This document shows, piece after piece, positions 10,527 to 22,435 of a DNA stretch of 64,000 nt. Under the pieces are notes generated by a model. The model saw only the letters and a program-made list of their open reading frames with translations, was not told the DNA's origin and did no database searches. Position numbers and translations under genes: made by a program. Within the stretch, counting starts at the first letter, position 1. Each line of letters opens with the position of its first letter. The stretch is taken from the NCBI RefSeq assembly GCF_014633365.1, contig NC_068341.1:44968044-45032043 (forward strand), given 5' to 3'. Origin of the DNA: Diospyros lotus. Taxonomy: Eukaryota; Streptophyta; Magnoliopsida; Ericales; Ebenaceae.

Positions 10527-12370
10527 CTGGATCAAGAAACAAGCCCAAAGCAAATAAATAGGTAACAGTCTCAAGGACAGAGTAAAAATTGTCAATTAAA
10601 ATTGAAAAATATTTCAATAGAAAATTTCAGATAACAGGAGGAAATCAACTTGAGTAACATCATTATGACAAATTGACAAACTTTATGAGGTTAGTCAACA
10701 CTCTAGGAGTGAGCTCAATCAGATTGATGTGTATGTTCATGCTAACTTGAAGTATAGGGTTTATAATGCCAAGAAGCCAACAATAGTGCCTTGCTCATTT
10801 GTTTTTTGGGTTGTTTTAATTCTCATTCTGATTCCACAATCTAGCATAATGGCAAGAGATCATCTGCCCCTAACAGCAGCACAAGTTAAAAATCAAAAGA
10901 ATGGATCTCTTCACACCCACGGTCAAGTAGACTGCCTATTCCCTCTCCTATTATAGTAAAAACAAGAGTCATGTGCACTGAGTTATAGCCTTCTCTTTGT
11001 ATATATTATGTACATCATTTGCTTACAATTAAGCATCAAATACCTTTACTTGAAGAAAATAATTAATACTGAAATTAATTAAAGCAAATGTATATAATGA
11101 GACAAGAGAATACACTCAACAAGCATTATTGTCATTAAGTCTACAAGTCCACTCGTACAAAATGACTCCCAAGTATTTCCAGGTTTAAGTATTGAGATGA
11201 TTAAAACTGTAAACAAATAAATATTCCATTTGTACAGACAAAAAATAACCAGTATTTTTTTCATTTTCTTACAGTAAAAACACATATATATGCTTTATTA
11301 TAACAAGATAGTTATTATTTTTCACATTCTACCGACTAGAAAAGAATTATGCATCAAACTATTAATTAAGACTTTAGAAATCACTAAATTTAAAAGTTCA
11401 ATGTGTTGGCTTCTAGTGTTATTGAATTAAAAATTATAGAGGAAATATAATTATAGAGTTATAGAATTAAAAATTATATAGGAAGCATAATCAAATATTA
11501 TTTTTACTTTATAATTGATTCTTTTACTTGTTTTTCTAAACTTAAATAGTTCTAACTCTGATAAACACATATGCCCACTACGAAGAAATAATCCTCCAAG
11601 TTTTGAGTCCCAAGAAAAAGGACTATTTAGATAGTCTCAGGCACATACCCAAACATGTCCAATAAGTACCATTCCACATAATATTCAACATGATGAGAAG
11701 ATGAAGCTGAGATGGATTTTTTCTTTTTGAATCTCGTGTTTTCTTTCTAGGGCCTTAAAATGGTCAAACCTATATGTTGCAATGTTAGGCTAATCAATAA
11801 TGGATGAGTCAATTAGACCAGGTGCAAAGAAGTTGCATGGTGACCTTATCCTTTTAGGTCTCATTATGAGCAGGTAGCGAACAAGGCCTGATACGGATAC
11901 TGAAGTTTCAAGAATCCTCTCCATTTAGAGAGATGGTTAACTCCATCACTTATAAATACTACAAGGAGGCCAATGATGTGTGGATAATTAAGTTAAATTC
12001 AAATGATTTATCCTCAAGATAATGCTCCTAAAATTTCGGTATTCTCAAAGCTGAAGATAAGGCCTAATATCTCTCCTTTTAGTTAGCTTATTTTGTTTTT
12101 CAGTTTCTAGTTTATCTATAAGTTTAAACTAATTATGTTTTGTAGATAAGTTAGACTTGTATAATAGGTAGGATTCCTATCTCCTAATCTTGTATAAATT
12201 CAATTCTATCAATGAAGCCGAGATCATCTCTCTATTCCAATTAATTCTTCACGATGCATGGATTAGAATCACGGATTTTGCTAGAATCAAGGTGAAGGGC
12301 TATGGGAGGCCTGTACTAGTAATGATTAAGGTTAGCCTAGGCTCACTTTGTCTACATTGCTACATTGGCG
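10527..12370. other. Unassigned AT-rich DNA, possible TOL 5'-UTR intron
   Basis: No convincing coding frame is present. If the acceptor at 10527 and the donor near 18937 are real, this is the 3' part of an 8.4-kb leader intron of TOL. The gag-only LTR element follows at 12371. The five bases before it (TGGCG) are half of its target duplication. Confidence 0.3.
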
Positions 12371-12742
12371 TGTTATAACCCTAGGGTTTGGCTAGGGTTT
12401 AAATGGAAAATTGAGAAGAATTCGGGAGAGAAAGAGAGAGGAATTGGAGGGAGAGCAAGAATAGAAGTAGAACAGAGAGGAAGCACAAAGGTGCGAGAGA
12501 TAAATCTGGGAGAGAACTGAAGAGAGAGAAGCATTCAATCAATTATTACTTAATATACTCCAAAAGGGCCTCTCGGGTAGCTTATATAGCTACTCTTACT
12601 ATTAGTGCTTTTAGTTATCATTTGTAACGGAAAGTATTACAATTTCTCATCTAAAACAAAAATGTAACTAAAGAAATACAAGAAAAATACAAATCAGTAA
12701 TTGCCGCATGCTTAATGACCATTGTATCCTAAGGTCATGACA
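12371..12742 (-). repeat. 3' LTR of the gag-only element
   Basis: The 372-bp copy starts TGTTATAACC and ends GGTCATGACA on the plus strand. A polypurine tract (minus-strand AAGGAGAGGGGAT, 12743-12755) abuts it. It shares long identical runs with 14900-15282 but lacks a short GAGAGAAG stretch. Confidence 0.9.
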
Positions 12743-12869
12743 ATCCCCTCTCCTTAAAAGATTTCTCGTCCCCAAGAAATCACAGCAAGGTTCTGAAATG
12801 ATTTTGGCCATTGATTCTACATGCCTCCCCTCAAAAAAAATTACTTCATCCAATTCTCATCTTCACTAT

Positions 12870-13347
12870 CTAGTCTCTTCTTCGCCTTTTCTTATTCATA
12901 GCTCTTGGTTTCCTTTTCCTTTGCCTTCCCATTTCTTTTTCTCCAAAAACAGCAGTATTATGATTTGTTGCAACACCTAGTTCAGCCACCCACCCATTCC
13001 CTATTGCTATCAGAATTAATTTTAATTGACCAGTCATACCTTCCACCATATCATCTCCAATAGTAGAAAGGAATTCAAATTGCTCTGCAGGCCAAAACCA
13101 GATTCGATGTTGCCGCTCTCCGAATTTGAACAAGCAAAATAGCAAAAAACCCTTCCACAATCTTCCTAGACTTATCACGTTTCTTCCATTCATCTTGCTT
13201 CAATAGTGTCCTTTGTTCCTCCTGAGTTGTTTCTTGCTTTCTTTCATTCACCAACAGTTCTTCTTCAACCAGTTTCTCCTTCATTGGTGTCACTGTGCTA
13301 TCTCCAGTATATGCCCTCCCTTCCTTCCTTGGCATCTGGAATTGCAT
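12870..13347 (-). pseudogene. Lysine/glutamate-rich frames of the gag-only element
   Basis: Two overlapping minus-strand frames (13075-13347 and 12870-13193) lie between the gag core and the 3' LTR. The first is rich in charged residues (EEELLVNERKQETTQEEQR). Neither resembles pol. They may be the gag C-terminus shifted out of frame, or simply non-coding. I cannot assign a function. Confidence 0.3.
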
Positions 13348-13439
13348 GATTCACTTTAGTTGCTTGATCAACTTCTTGTTGTAAACTAGAGTTAGCCATA
13401 GAAATACCTTTGCTCTACTGGTTGCTCTTAAGCTAACTT

Positions 13440-14035
13440 CTCAGCAGCATCTCATGCTTTCTGCAAATGGCATCCAGTGCCAATTATTGCAACCTCGTCC
13501 CATCTGTTGCTTGTTCCACCATAGTAGGACAACACATCTCCACCATAGGCCTCAGCATATCGTTGAGACCATTACTGAATTTCGACACAAAGTAAGACTC
13601 ATTCAAGGTCGGATGGGAGTTGAGCATCAGCGTTTTCCATTCCTCAAACCTGACCTTATAATTTGTTATTAAGCCCTTTTGTTTTAGGTTGTTGAGTTCT
13701 TCATTGCATCTCTCACCTCCGGCCTAATTTAATTTTACTCCACCTGTTGTCTGCCAACTGTGAGCATTAGGTATGCTTCCAACGCTTGCTCGAATTGGAC
13801 CTACTATGGATCTTAAGCTTTCCTTTATCTCTAGAAGCTGACTCCATGGACGAGTAACGTCAAGATCTCCACCTGTCATCGGCTCTAATCTCTTTCTCTG
13901 GATAATCGAATCCAAATTCTGCTTGGAAAGTAACTTTGCTAGAAGACCAATCTGAAATCGATTGGCCATCATAATCATAATTTCATCCAACTGTCTATTT
14001 ATTCTAGTGCATGTTTCCTCAAATCTTGTGTCCAT
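13440..14035 (-). pseudogene. Gag remnant of the gag-only element
   Basis: The minus-strand frame begins at 14035 (MDTRFEETCTRINRQLDEI), similar in style to the N-termini of Gypsy-A to -C gag. It stops at 13724. Just past the stop, the minus strand reads LNESYFVSKFSNGL and MLRPMVEM (about 13530-13620), the same gag motif seen in Gypsy-B at 43830 ([20 protein letters not shown]). The central gag that usually lies between these parts is missing. The element therefore descends from the same chromovirus group found in the CCZ1 intron. Confidence 0.7.
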
Positions 14036-14885
14036 GACTTGCTTCTGAACTACTTCTACTATGTAACTATGTCATAACTCTTGAATGCGCTAAATTCGCC
14101 TGAAAATCACAGCTCGTTTATGATCTACTTTGATGAAGTCGAAACTCTCTTGGCTAGCATCGTCTTCAATTTCGGGCCAAAGTTTGCTTCGCACAGCATT
14201 GCCTTGCAAATTCAAGTTCAATTCCACCTCAAACGAAATCCACTGAGATCCGGAGCAGAAGGAGTCGCCTGTCAATTTGATGCTCTAATCGCCATAGTTA
14301 CTATGGAGAATCTACAGGCTCTTCGTTGCCTTCAAGTCAAACCAAGAATCACCGTTAAAGATTAGATTTATCACTATCGAGGATCATCGTCGAACCAAGC
14401 TAGAATTTGCCTTCAAATTCCAAACCTAATGGCTACGAGTTTGCCAATTGTCGGACTTGCTTGCAGCTACTTGCGACCGCTATAGATTCAAGATCGCCCC
14501 AAGCTTGCGTCCAATTCTTACCCAATCACCAACCACTGGCTCCGAAATCACCGACTCTGCTGCAATCTTCTTCAAGTCTCTGTCAAAACTCCCCTATCCT
14601 ACTTCGCCCTCAAGATCAGAACTAGAATTGCCTGAGCTCGGTCGTTACCACCTAACACTGCTCTATCTTTCAATTTCGAACCACTTCGGATTAAACGATG
14701 CAATTGCCGAGACTTAGCAAAATTCACATCCACGAAGCTACCACCTGCTTCCCCTTCAAAATTCAAGTCGGATCGAAATACGAAATCGGCTTCGCCTACA
14801 ATTCACCGGAATTCCACCAGGCTTAGTTACACTAAATTGCCTTGGTTACTACTAAAAACTTCTGGATCACCGCCAAGAATCGTTA

Positions 14886-14897
14886 GCTTTGATACCA
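14886..14897 (-). other. Primer-binding site of the gag-only element
   Basis: The minus strand reads TGGTATCAAAGC two bases inside the 5' LTR, matching initiator-Met tRNA with one change. Confidence 0.85.
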
Positions 14898-14899
14898 AA

Positions 14900-15282
14900 T
14901 GTTACGACCCAAGGGTTTGGCTAGGGTTTACATGGAAAATTGAGAAGAATTCGGGAGAGAGAGAGAGGAATTGGAAGGAGCCAGCAAGAATAGAAGTAGA
15001 ACAGAGAGGAAGGGAGAGAAGAGCACAAAGATGCGAGAGAGAAATCTGGGAGAGAACTGAAGAGAGAGAAGCATTCAATCAATTATTACTTAATATCCTC
15101 CAAAAGAGCCTCACGGGTAGCTTATATAGCTACTCTTACTATTAGTGCTTTCAGTTATCATTTGTAACTAAAAGTATTACAACTTCTCATCTAAAACAGA
15201 AATGTAACTAAAGAAATACAAGAAAAATACAAATCAGTAATTGTCGCATGCTTAATGACTATTGTATCCTAGGGTCATGACA
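14900..15282 (-). repeat. 5' LTR of the gag-only element
   Basis: A 383-bp LTR, TGTTACGACC to GGTCATGACA on the plus strand. On the minus strand a TATA-like box (GCTATATAAGC, about 15120) precedes a CT-rich leader, the usual LTR promoter plan. Confidence 0.9.
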
Positions 15283-15287
15283 TGGTG

Positions 15288-16034
15288 GAGTCAAGCCTCT
15301 ACAGCAACGTTGAACTACTTTTTTAATTGTGTGTCCATTGCTCGTTAGATTTAACGATATTGAATGCAAGTAACAGACCAATATGCACTAGGAATGAAAC
15401 TAGATCAGATGGTGTAAAAAATTCAGTGGGGGTAAGCACTATAAGTTAGTGTTAGTGACCTAGATACTAGATTTACACTGCATGTGATGTATGTGCATGG
15501 CACTAATGATGTAATCTTGTTAATATATAAAAGGTTATATCTTCACTCAAACTCTCCGTTTTTCCTTTTTGAATTAATCTGGAGATTTCCTAGTAGATAT
15601 CTAATTCTTAAAGAGTTAAGAATGATGTGACACAGATGTCTAGTTCAAGATTTCTTAAAAGAATTTCTGGTCCTGAGATTTATTAAAAGGGGAATATGGT
15701 TTATCCATTACAGACCAGCACATATGCTACTACCATTATTTAGATGAGTCGTATGCCACCTTACATGAGATGGGAATAGTAAACATGTGGGTAGGTGTAG
15801 TTGAACATCTACAGAATGTGACGCCTGTGACATATCACATGGCTTTGAGAATTAATGATCTATTGCTGGTTCTCAATTGCTTATTTGGTCCTTTGACCGG
15901 AAGCGACAAAGTTGTCTTGTGCATTGGTGTCGAAGATTTACCATTGGGCAGAACCATCCGGAGTAAGAGGTGGGAGTGCTGGTTGTGTGGTCTTCGTGCA
16001 GTGGTGTATAGAGGTAAATGCTCACTAATGGGAT
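15288..16034. other. Unassigned DNA
   Basis: An open frame from 15770 to 16099 runs into the following solo LTR and reads like no known protein. The sequence between 15300 and 16034 may continue beyond the solo LTR, as both sides have similar base composition. It could be part of an older repeat. Confidence 0.3.
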
Positions 16035-16039
16035 CCATT

Positions 16040-16352
16040 TGTCAAACCCTTGAATTAGGGCTGACGATTTTGGTAATTACAAAATGTAGGAGTAAGTGAG
16101 AGAGAGAGAACGAGAGGGAGGAAGAGATGATCCTTATTATTCATTCAATGCCCTTCCATCTTGCCGAAGGTCTCTATTATAGAGCCTCTAGCTACGTCAT
16201 CTTCTCTAACTAACCTAACAGCCATGCTAGGTGTTATACAAGTTAGTTATTCCCTTTCGCACCTAACCTCTTAACCCCTTTCTGTTAGCCCTCCTAACAA
16301 CTTATACATCACTAATTTCCCCAATTACAAACATACCCATAGGGTCATGACA
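16040..16352 (-). repeat. Solo LTR with CCATT target duplication
   Basis: A 313-bp block starts TGTCAAACCC and ends GGGTCATGACA. CCATT flanks it on both sides (16035-16039 and 16353-16357). A minus-strand CTATAATAGAG box followed by a CT-rich stretch indicates that it reads on the minus strand. The ends resemble the gag-only element's LTRs, so it is a relative. Confidence 0.8.
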
Positions 16353-16357
16353 CCATT

Positions 16358-17760
16358 GTCCTCCATCTAATAAGAGTGAATATCCTATGTGGTCTTAGTT
16401 GGTTGTGGTTGGTAAACCCTTAGCTAGGGTGAGCATGATTGGAAAGGTGTTTCTGATGTCAGAAGAAGTTCTGAGATGCTACCTCAATCACACCATACTG
16501 GATCTGGCATAGTCACCGAGTCTAGTGAGTTTAATCAATCCATGACACTCACTCGATGGGATGTATATCAGTGGAAGGATTGATGTGCACGGTAATCGAA
16601 AAACCTTAATAAATTCATCTGAAGCTCAGACTTCATCGCCATTAGGATCGTCTTAAGTCTCGACTAGGGATACTCATGATCTTTCAGGATGTTATGGGGA
16701 TTTGGAGAGATCTTCTTAGTAGGTCGAAATGTTCGACCGACGTCAAGGAGTTGACGTGTCTTGATTGCTACATGGTCATGGACTTAGAAAGCCACACGCA
16801 AACCAAGTGATGTGTCCAATTATTAATTCATTACTGTAAGTGTGTTCCTCTTCATTAAAGAGTTAATGATGCCAGTTGCGATTAAGTGTTAACCAAACTG
16901 ATCCAGATGTATGGGAGATTGCTAAGATTTAGCGGGGCACATTGTTAAGAGTTAACAGGCTTTGGTTCCACTAAGTGTTAGTGGAAAGGCTATTAAGTGT
17001 TAATAGCGGGGCTAAAGTGCAATATTTCATAATGGCTACTAACATAACTGATTGACCGGAAAGCTTATAGCTATCAACCGCTTGGAGCGGTTGACCGCTT
17101 CTATCAAAGCTGTCGACCGTTAGTGCCAGGCACAGCCTCCTATGAAGTGCTATATCTTGTGGTTGTTGGAGGAAATGGAGGCTCCACTAGCGCATTTGGA
17201 AGCTTGGAGAAGAAGAGAGAAACTTCAGAGCTCTCTCAGTTGCTTCTTTCTTCTTCCTTCTTGTTGCTTCCTCCATTGTTGCATGCAAGCTGAAGGATTG
17301 TTCTTGCTCCAATCCTTAGAAGCTTGCTTGTCTCTTGGATATCTTGTTGCTGTTGGATAGCAAGGAGCAAACCTTGGAACTACTCCAGCTCTGCATCACC
17401 TTCCTCGAGAAGGTGCTAGCCGTGCTCCGAGGAAGGGTTCGGTAGCAACTCAGGCATGGACAAACTAGGACCTCCACATTTGAGGAGGCGGGCTAGTCAC
17501 CCGACTTGAGGGTTCGTGGGAGCGGCTTGGAGTTGGCTTTGTGGACAACCGGCAATTGCAAACTCTTCCTAAGAGGTATTTCTGAATCCCCCTATGGTTG
17601 GTTTTAGTTTTGAGCGTATGGATGAATTATACCGAGTCTTGCAAGGGCTGTTTTGCTTCTTCTGTTTGCTTTGGTTTTTGAAAAGTTCTAAAAATCGGTG
17701 TCCCTTGTATTGATCCACCAAGTGTTGGTTTTTCGAGCCTCTTCCTTTCACTATAGACGG
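16358..17760. other. Unclassified repeat-like DNA, no gene
   Basis: The base composition is more even than the flanking AT-rich DNA, but no long frame exists. Around 16850-17010 there are five copies of a TTAAGNGTTAA-like motif. Around 17085-17120 there are short inverted phrases (CCGCTTGGAGCGG). The style resembles the long LTR of a copia element, yet no termini were found. Confidence 0.3.
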
Positions 17761-18937
17761 TATCCAAAATCTAGTCTAAATTGTGACATGAATGGTTTGT
17801 ATTACACATATCAAAACATGCCCTTTGGCCCATTTCATTTTACTTCTTTTACTACCAGACACTTTGAAAAACAATGAGCCGCTCAGAAATCAAGGAGATC
17901 AACTTCACTAATGTTTAGAGAAATAGGAAAAATGTATTCCAATTTTACATTTGGAAACTACTCCCATCAGCAGTTCCCATTCCTGTTCCTAACAATGGGC
18001 ACCATTGTTGGAACAGCAGTTCTCCTCTGGAACCACTAGCCCAGCCAGCTGTTATCCCCAGGCTCCTATAGCCAGTGTAATGGCCTATGACGTCTGTGAC
18101 AGCATGGGACTTTGTGGGAGAGGGTTATTATGGGAAATAGTTTAGGAAAGTTTTACTTGCGAATTTTTTTATGGAGGGTTGTGAAGTGATCCTTCTTAAC
18201 ATACAAGCAGGAATTTGATGATCTTGAAAATTGGGATCAAGCAAAACAAAACCACTGTCAAGGAAAAGCACCCATCTATGTTGTACTCATAAGCTATTAG
18301 CGGAAGCACAACCTTCCTCATCGGCAGGACCTCATAATTTTGAGCTCAGTTGAGTAACTGTTTTAACTTATCCTGAACTATAATCAGTAATAAGATTAAG
18401 AGCAAAGTTCAACTAGCCTTGTAATTTTCAAACCAACCGATCCCAAATTTCTTAACTTAATTTTCCCAGCAGATGAAATGTCACCTCCATTCATATGTGG
18501 TGAAGAAATGTGGAAAATAATTCATACAATTCATTATCACGCTGCTATTCCTTGGATTTTGTTCAAATTAATAAAAGGCTGGAACCAAGTAAGCAACAAC
18601 GTGAATATGCCTGCTTGAGCGCCTTTTTTTCCTTTATTCTGGAAGTTGGTAATTTCTTTCTGATCTGTCCTTGTTTTTTCATTATCTAAATTTCCATCAA
18701 CTCAAATGGATCATTACCCTAAGAGCAGATCAAATTCCCAATAAGATTTGGATGAATCAAATAGCTTAACCAGGACAACCACTTTGCTATCTCAAACCAC
18801 CAAAAGAAAAAGGCAAAGAAATAAAAAGTATGACGCGATCTGAAATGAGAGGTACGGATTGAAGATACAATAAACTAGAGGAAATCCACGCGAACAGCAA
18901 ACTTATCAGTGGCTAATAGAACATAAGAAAAACCTAC
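17761..18937. other. Unassigned DNA, possible start of the TOL leader intron
   Basis: I see no gene or repeat terminus. If the leader exon at 18938 is real, this is the 5' part of the TOL leader intron. It contains TTTTTTTCC-type pyrimidine tracts and no long frame. Confidence 0.3.
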
Positions 18938-19200
18938 CGTCTGAATGAGATGAAGATGAAACCAAAAAAAAAGCAAGAGATCAATTGCGTACCGGCGGCC
19001 GGAAGAGTTGAAAGAGCCGATAACCTACGCACTCACCCAAATAACTTCTTCAGTCATTTGATCGCCTTGAATACATCTTCGAATGCCTTGACATCTATTT
19101 TACAGTATGAGTATCAGATTTGAGAATCTCTCTCTCTCTCTCTCTCTGATGGAACTGGAACGGATTCCTTTTCTCTTTTCTGCTTTTCCTTTTCTTCTTT
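18938..19200 (-). promoter_or_regulatory. Possible TOL leader exon and promoter-proximal region
   Basis: On the minus strand a GC-richer stretch (CGGCCGCCGGTACGC, about 18985-19000) ends in ATTCAGACG before GTAGGTTTTT, a good donor at 18937. Upstream is a GA repeat (19127-19147 on the minus strand), common in plant 5' leaders. This would join to the acceptor at 10527, 13 bases before the TOL ATG. It is inference only; transcript reads are needed to confirm it. Confidence 0.3.
19127..19147. repeat. TC dinucleotide microsatellite
   Basis: About ten TC units, read as GA on the minus strand, inside the proposed TOL leader or promoter. Confidence 0.9.
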
Positions 19201-19449
19201 TCACCACTTCCCAGCTTTTGCTCCCAGTAATTTCCAATTATGTGTATTGGATGGCCTTATTTGTGTTTGTATTTTAAGAAGAAATTGTTAGCTTTACTAC
19301 TACGAGCAAAAGCCGCACCGCCATGGGACTATCCAGCGGAGCTCCAAGACGAGTGCACTTCCCATAGAAGTAAAAGAAAGGAACCTCCTACGAATAAAAT
19401 AATGTCACCCGCTGTGATGCTCTGTCTCAATCCGTCGCACGACGCGTGA

Positions 19450-22430
19450 CACCACGAACGGTCGAGAACCTTCCTTTTGGCATTTTTTTTTTCTTTTTCT
19501 TCTCTGACTGAGAGTTACTTCTCTGCACAAAAAAATATTTGTTTCATTTGACCGCTGTCAATCTATATTCGCAACGGGAATGCTGAAATTGGGTGACATG
19601 ATGTTTTTTAAAGAATTTTTCACAAATTTATGACTTTTTTAAAATATTGAATATCAAACTGATTAGTGGGCTTAAATATACACAAATTTGTTTCTAATGA
19701 ATTACACATTTGTTTTTAAGTATTTAGCGAATTGAATCTTCGTGTTTTATATGAGTCATTAAAATCTTAGTGAATGCATAGATTGACTTTATTGTAGTTT
19801 GATAAAAATTTTAAAGTTAAGCCAAAAATAAAAATTTCGATGAATTAATTGTATTGTGTAATCATATTATTTGTAAAAATTATGTTATATTATGAATCTC
19901 GGGGGAATTTACACATGAGCTGTTCTAGGCTAAAGCTCACTATTAAAATTATTTTTTATATTAAAATTTAATTCTTTAAATGTAAAAAAATAATTTTTAA
20001 TAATAAATTAATTTAAAAAAAATTACAGCTCATGCCAAAATCTGTGATGTACAGTTTTACATATTAAAAAAAAAATACAGTCACCCCTACATAAATTTTT
20101 GGATTTACCCTACTCATGTGGTTATTGTTTTGATGTAAATCTATGTGGTATCATGTATCTACATTATGTGTGCTTTGAGTTGTGATTTTGTCTTCAAATT
20201 GTGGCACATTTTTGTAGTAAGACATGATATTTGCTAAGTTATATACTCAAATATATGTGCACTCCTGTGTTAAAAAATACAGATTCTTGGAGAAAAATGG
20301 GATTGCTTTAAGCTGAATTCCTGTCTTGAAGATTGCCTAACTAGGTGATTAAATGTATTAATTATAATCTCTCGTACATTACATTGCATAAAGTTTTCAA
20401 AATAAAAATAAAAATATCAATGAATGAATCATCTTTTTTGTTGGTTTGAAGAAAATGCATACGGTGAGTGTTAAGTCTTTTGTTTCAATTTAGGCCAGAC
20501 CTTGATTCTTATCATTCATTCAACATTGTTGGAGATGATCTCCTTCCTTGAAAGAAGCACTGGGGAGCTGGACTAAGATAAATAGAATAAACCAACATTA
20601 AGATAAATACAATAAGTAAAGTGTGTAAGTTACATCAATATTGTATGAGATACATAATATATAATTAATCATTATGTATATAATTGTAAAATTCATATAA
20701 ATCACATAATACTGTAATTAAATGCGTACCTAAATCCATAAGAAAAAATACCGTAATAAGAAATACTAGCTGAAGACGAAATATCGAAATCTGGTTTCTC
20801 TCCCTTGATCTCAACGTAATGATGGAATAATATAATTGTAATTATTTTTGATTGTGTTAGGTAAGGAGAGGACCAAGCCCCTTGTTTATAATAGTAGAAT
20901 TAATATCTCATTAAGATTCTTAAGAGTCATCATCATCATCTTCTAAATCAAATAAAATTAGAATTAACCATCGTCTTATTAAATTCTTATATTTATCTTA
21001 CTAGATTAATACAATTATATCTGATAATAAACTTGATTATCTCGTCAGATAAATACTATAATATCTATTGAAATATACACATTAATTATTATGTGAGCTA
21101 TTAGATAATTCTTACAAAGTGTAATTAACGAAATTTGCAGTATTAATGCGGTTTGCAGCATATGTATAGCTACAACTTCATAATGTTTATTGTAATAAAC
21201 TAATTATATATATCAAAGAAACAGAACATAAATGGGAATAGTTTGAAAGTGCACTGCAGATCCATCCATCTAGCTGCAACTATACACTGTATACACATTG
21301 CTTTATTGCAGGAAGTTGTTTTGAGGGACCAGACCCGCTGCTCTACAAGGTGTCCGTTGACGTTCACAATTGCTATAAAGAAGAAGGAACACTAGTGTTG
21401 GTCGTCGCCACAACAACACAGGTCGTCGCTCGTCAATGGTGCTATTCGAAATATTACAAGTGCTTGTAGGACACTTGTGCAAATGCCAAATGTGCCCTCT
21501 ATTTTTAATAATAGTTTAATTTCCTTGACTATGATAACTAAAATATAGAATAAAAAAAATAAAATATAAAAATATCTTAAATAAAAATATTTTTCATTTT
21601 ATTTATTAAATTTATCTAAATATAAATCACATAACTTCTTATTTTGAATTATTCAAATAAATTTATTTATGTTCATCATTTGAATAAGTTATATTGAACT
21701 TTACAATAAGAAAAATTAAAATGTGTCATTCAATATTTTTCAAAACATTTAACAAATAGTTTTATAAAAATATTGAAATGTTTTTCAGTATTATCTTGAT
21801 CATTTCATATCTGAATTTGAAAAACATTTAAATCTTATCTTTATACAAATTGTATCTTAATCATTTTAACAATTTAAACAAACATAAAAACTTTTAAATA
21901 CATCTATTAAACTAACTTAGACAAACATAACAAGTTAAAAGGAATTAAAAACAAATTAAAAAACTAAATAAATTTATATTATTAAACTTCCCTAGCCTTT
22001 TAGTTTTACGAATTTTGAATCGCTAAAACTTTTTATAAAAGGTTTAAGAATCATATACAATAATAACCACAAGTCTTAATTGCACTAAGTGAGTCAACTA
22101 GATGAATTTTAACTTTTCAATCATTTATGTACATATTCATATATTTTGTAAATTATATATTATGGCATGCTAAAGTTTTTTAAAGGATGTACAATAACAA
22201 TTATCCCATGCCTTAATCCCATTATCCTAATAAGATGGGTCAATTACATAGATTATATATGTGGCCATATTTCTTATAAGACAATTATATCTCATATCAA
22301 ATTTTAGGGCTTTTACCTTGTTTATTTGATTTTTTACTACATCTTTTGTACAATTATTTGTTTACTTCTAACAACTTGTCTCGTAATGATAGATTTATCT
22401 ATTGATTTTTTTCTCAATATTTGAATAATC
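19450..22430. other. AT-rich intergenic DNA, no gene
   Basis: Long AT-rich runs with no coding frame. One short stretch at 21312-21420 is GC-richer and follows an acceptor-like TTTATTGCAG, but its frames close quickly and match nothing I know. The region lies between the TOL and CCZ1 promoters. Confidence 0.5.
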
Positions 22431-22435
22431 ATAGT

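Larger units (their letters stand above)
12371..15282 (-). mobile_element. Non-autonomous gag-only LTR retrotransposon
   Basis: A 2.9-kb minus-strand element: 5' LTR 14900-15282, primer site 14886-14897, internal region 12743-14899, 3' LTR 12371-12742. The flanks TGGCG and TGGTG are a five-base target duplication with one transition. The 2.16-kb internal part has gag wording only and no protease, RT, RNase H or integrase. The two LTRs are very similar, so the copy looks fairly young. It would depend on a gypsy partner for reverse transcription and integration. Confidence 0.85.

Noticed and set aside
14081..14717. Plus-strand frames across the gag-only element
   Set aside because: They are shadows opposite the leader and gag of a minus-strand element, with no recognisable content.
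15770..16099. 109-residue plus-strand frame
   Set aside because: It runs across the left edge of a solo LTR (16040), so it cannot be an ancient gene as it stands. No family is recognised.
21312..21420. GC-richer stretch after an acceptor-like TTTATTGCAG, a possible exon
   Set aside because: The frames are short, no donor-acceptor chain joins it to other coding sequence, and no protein family is recognised.
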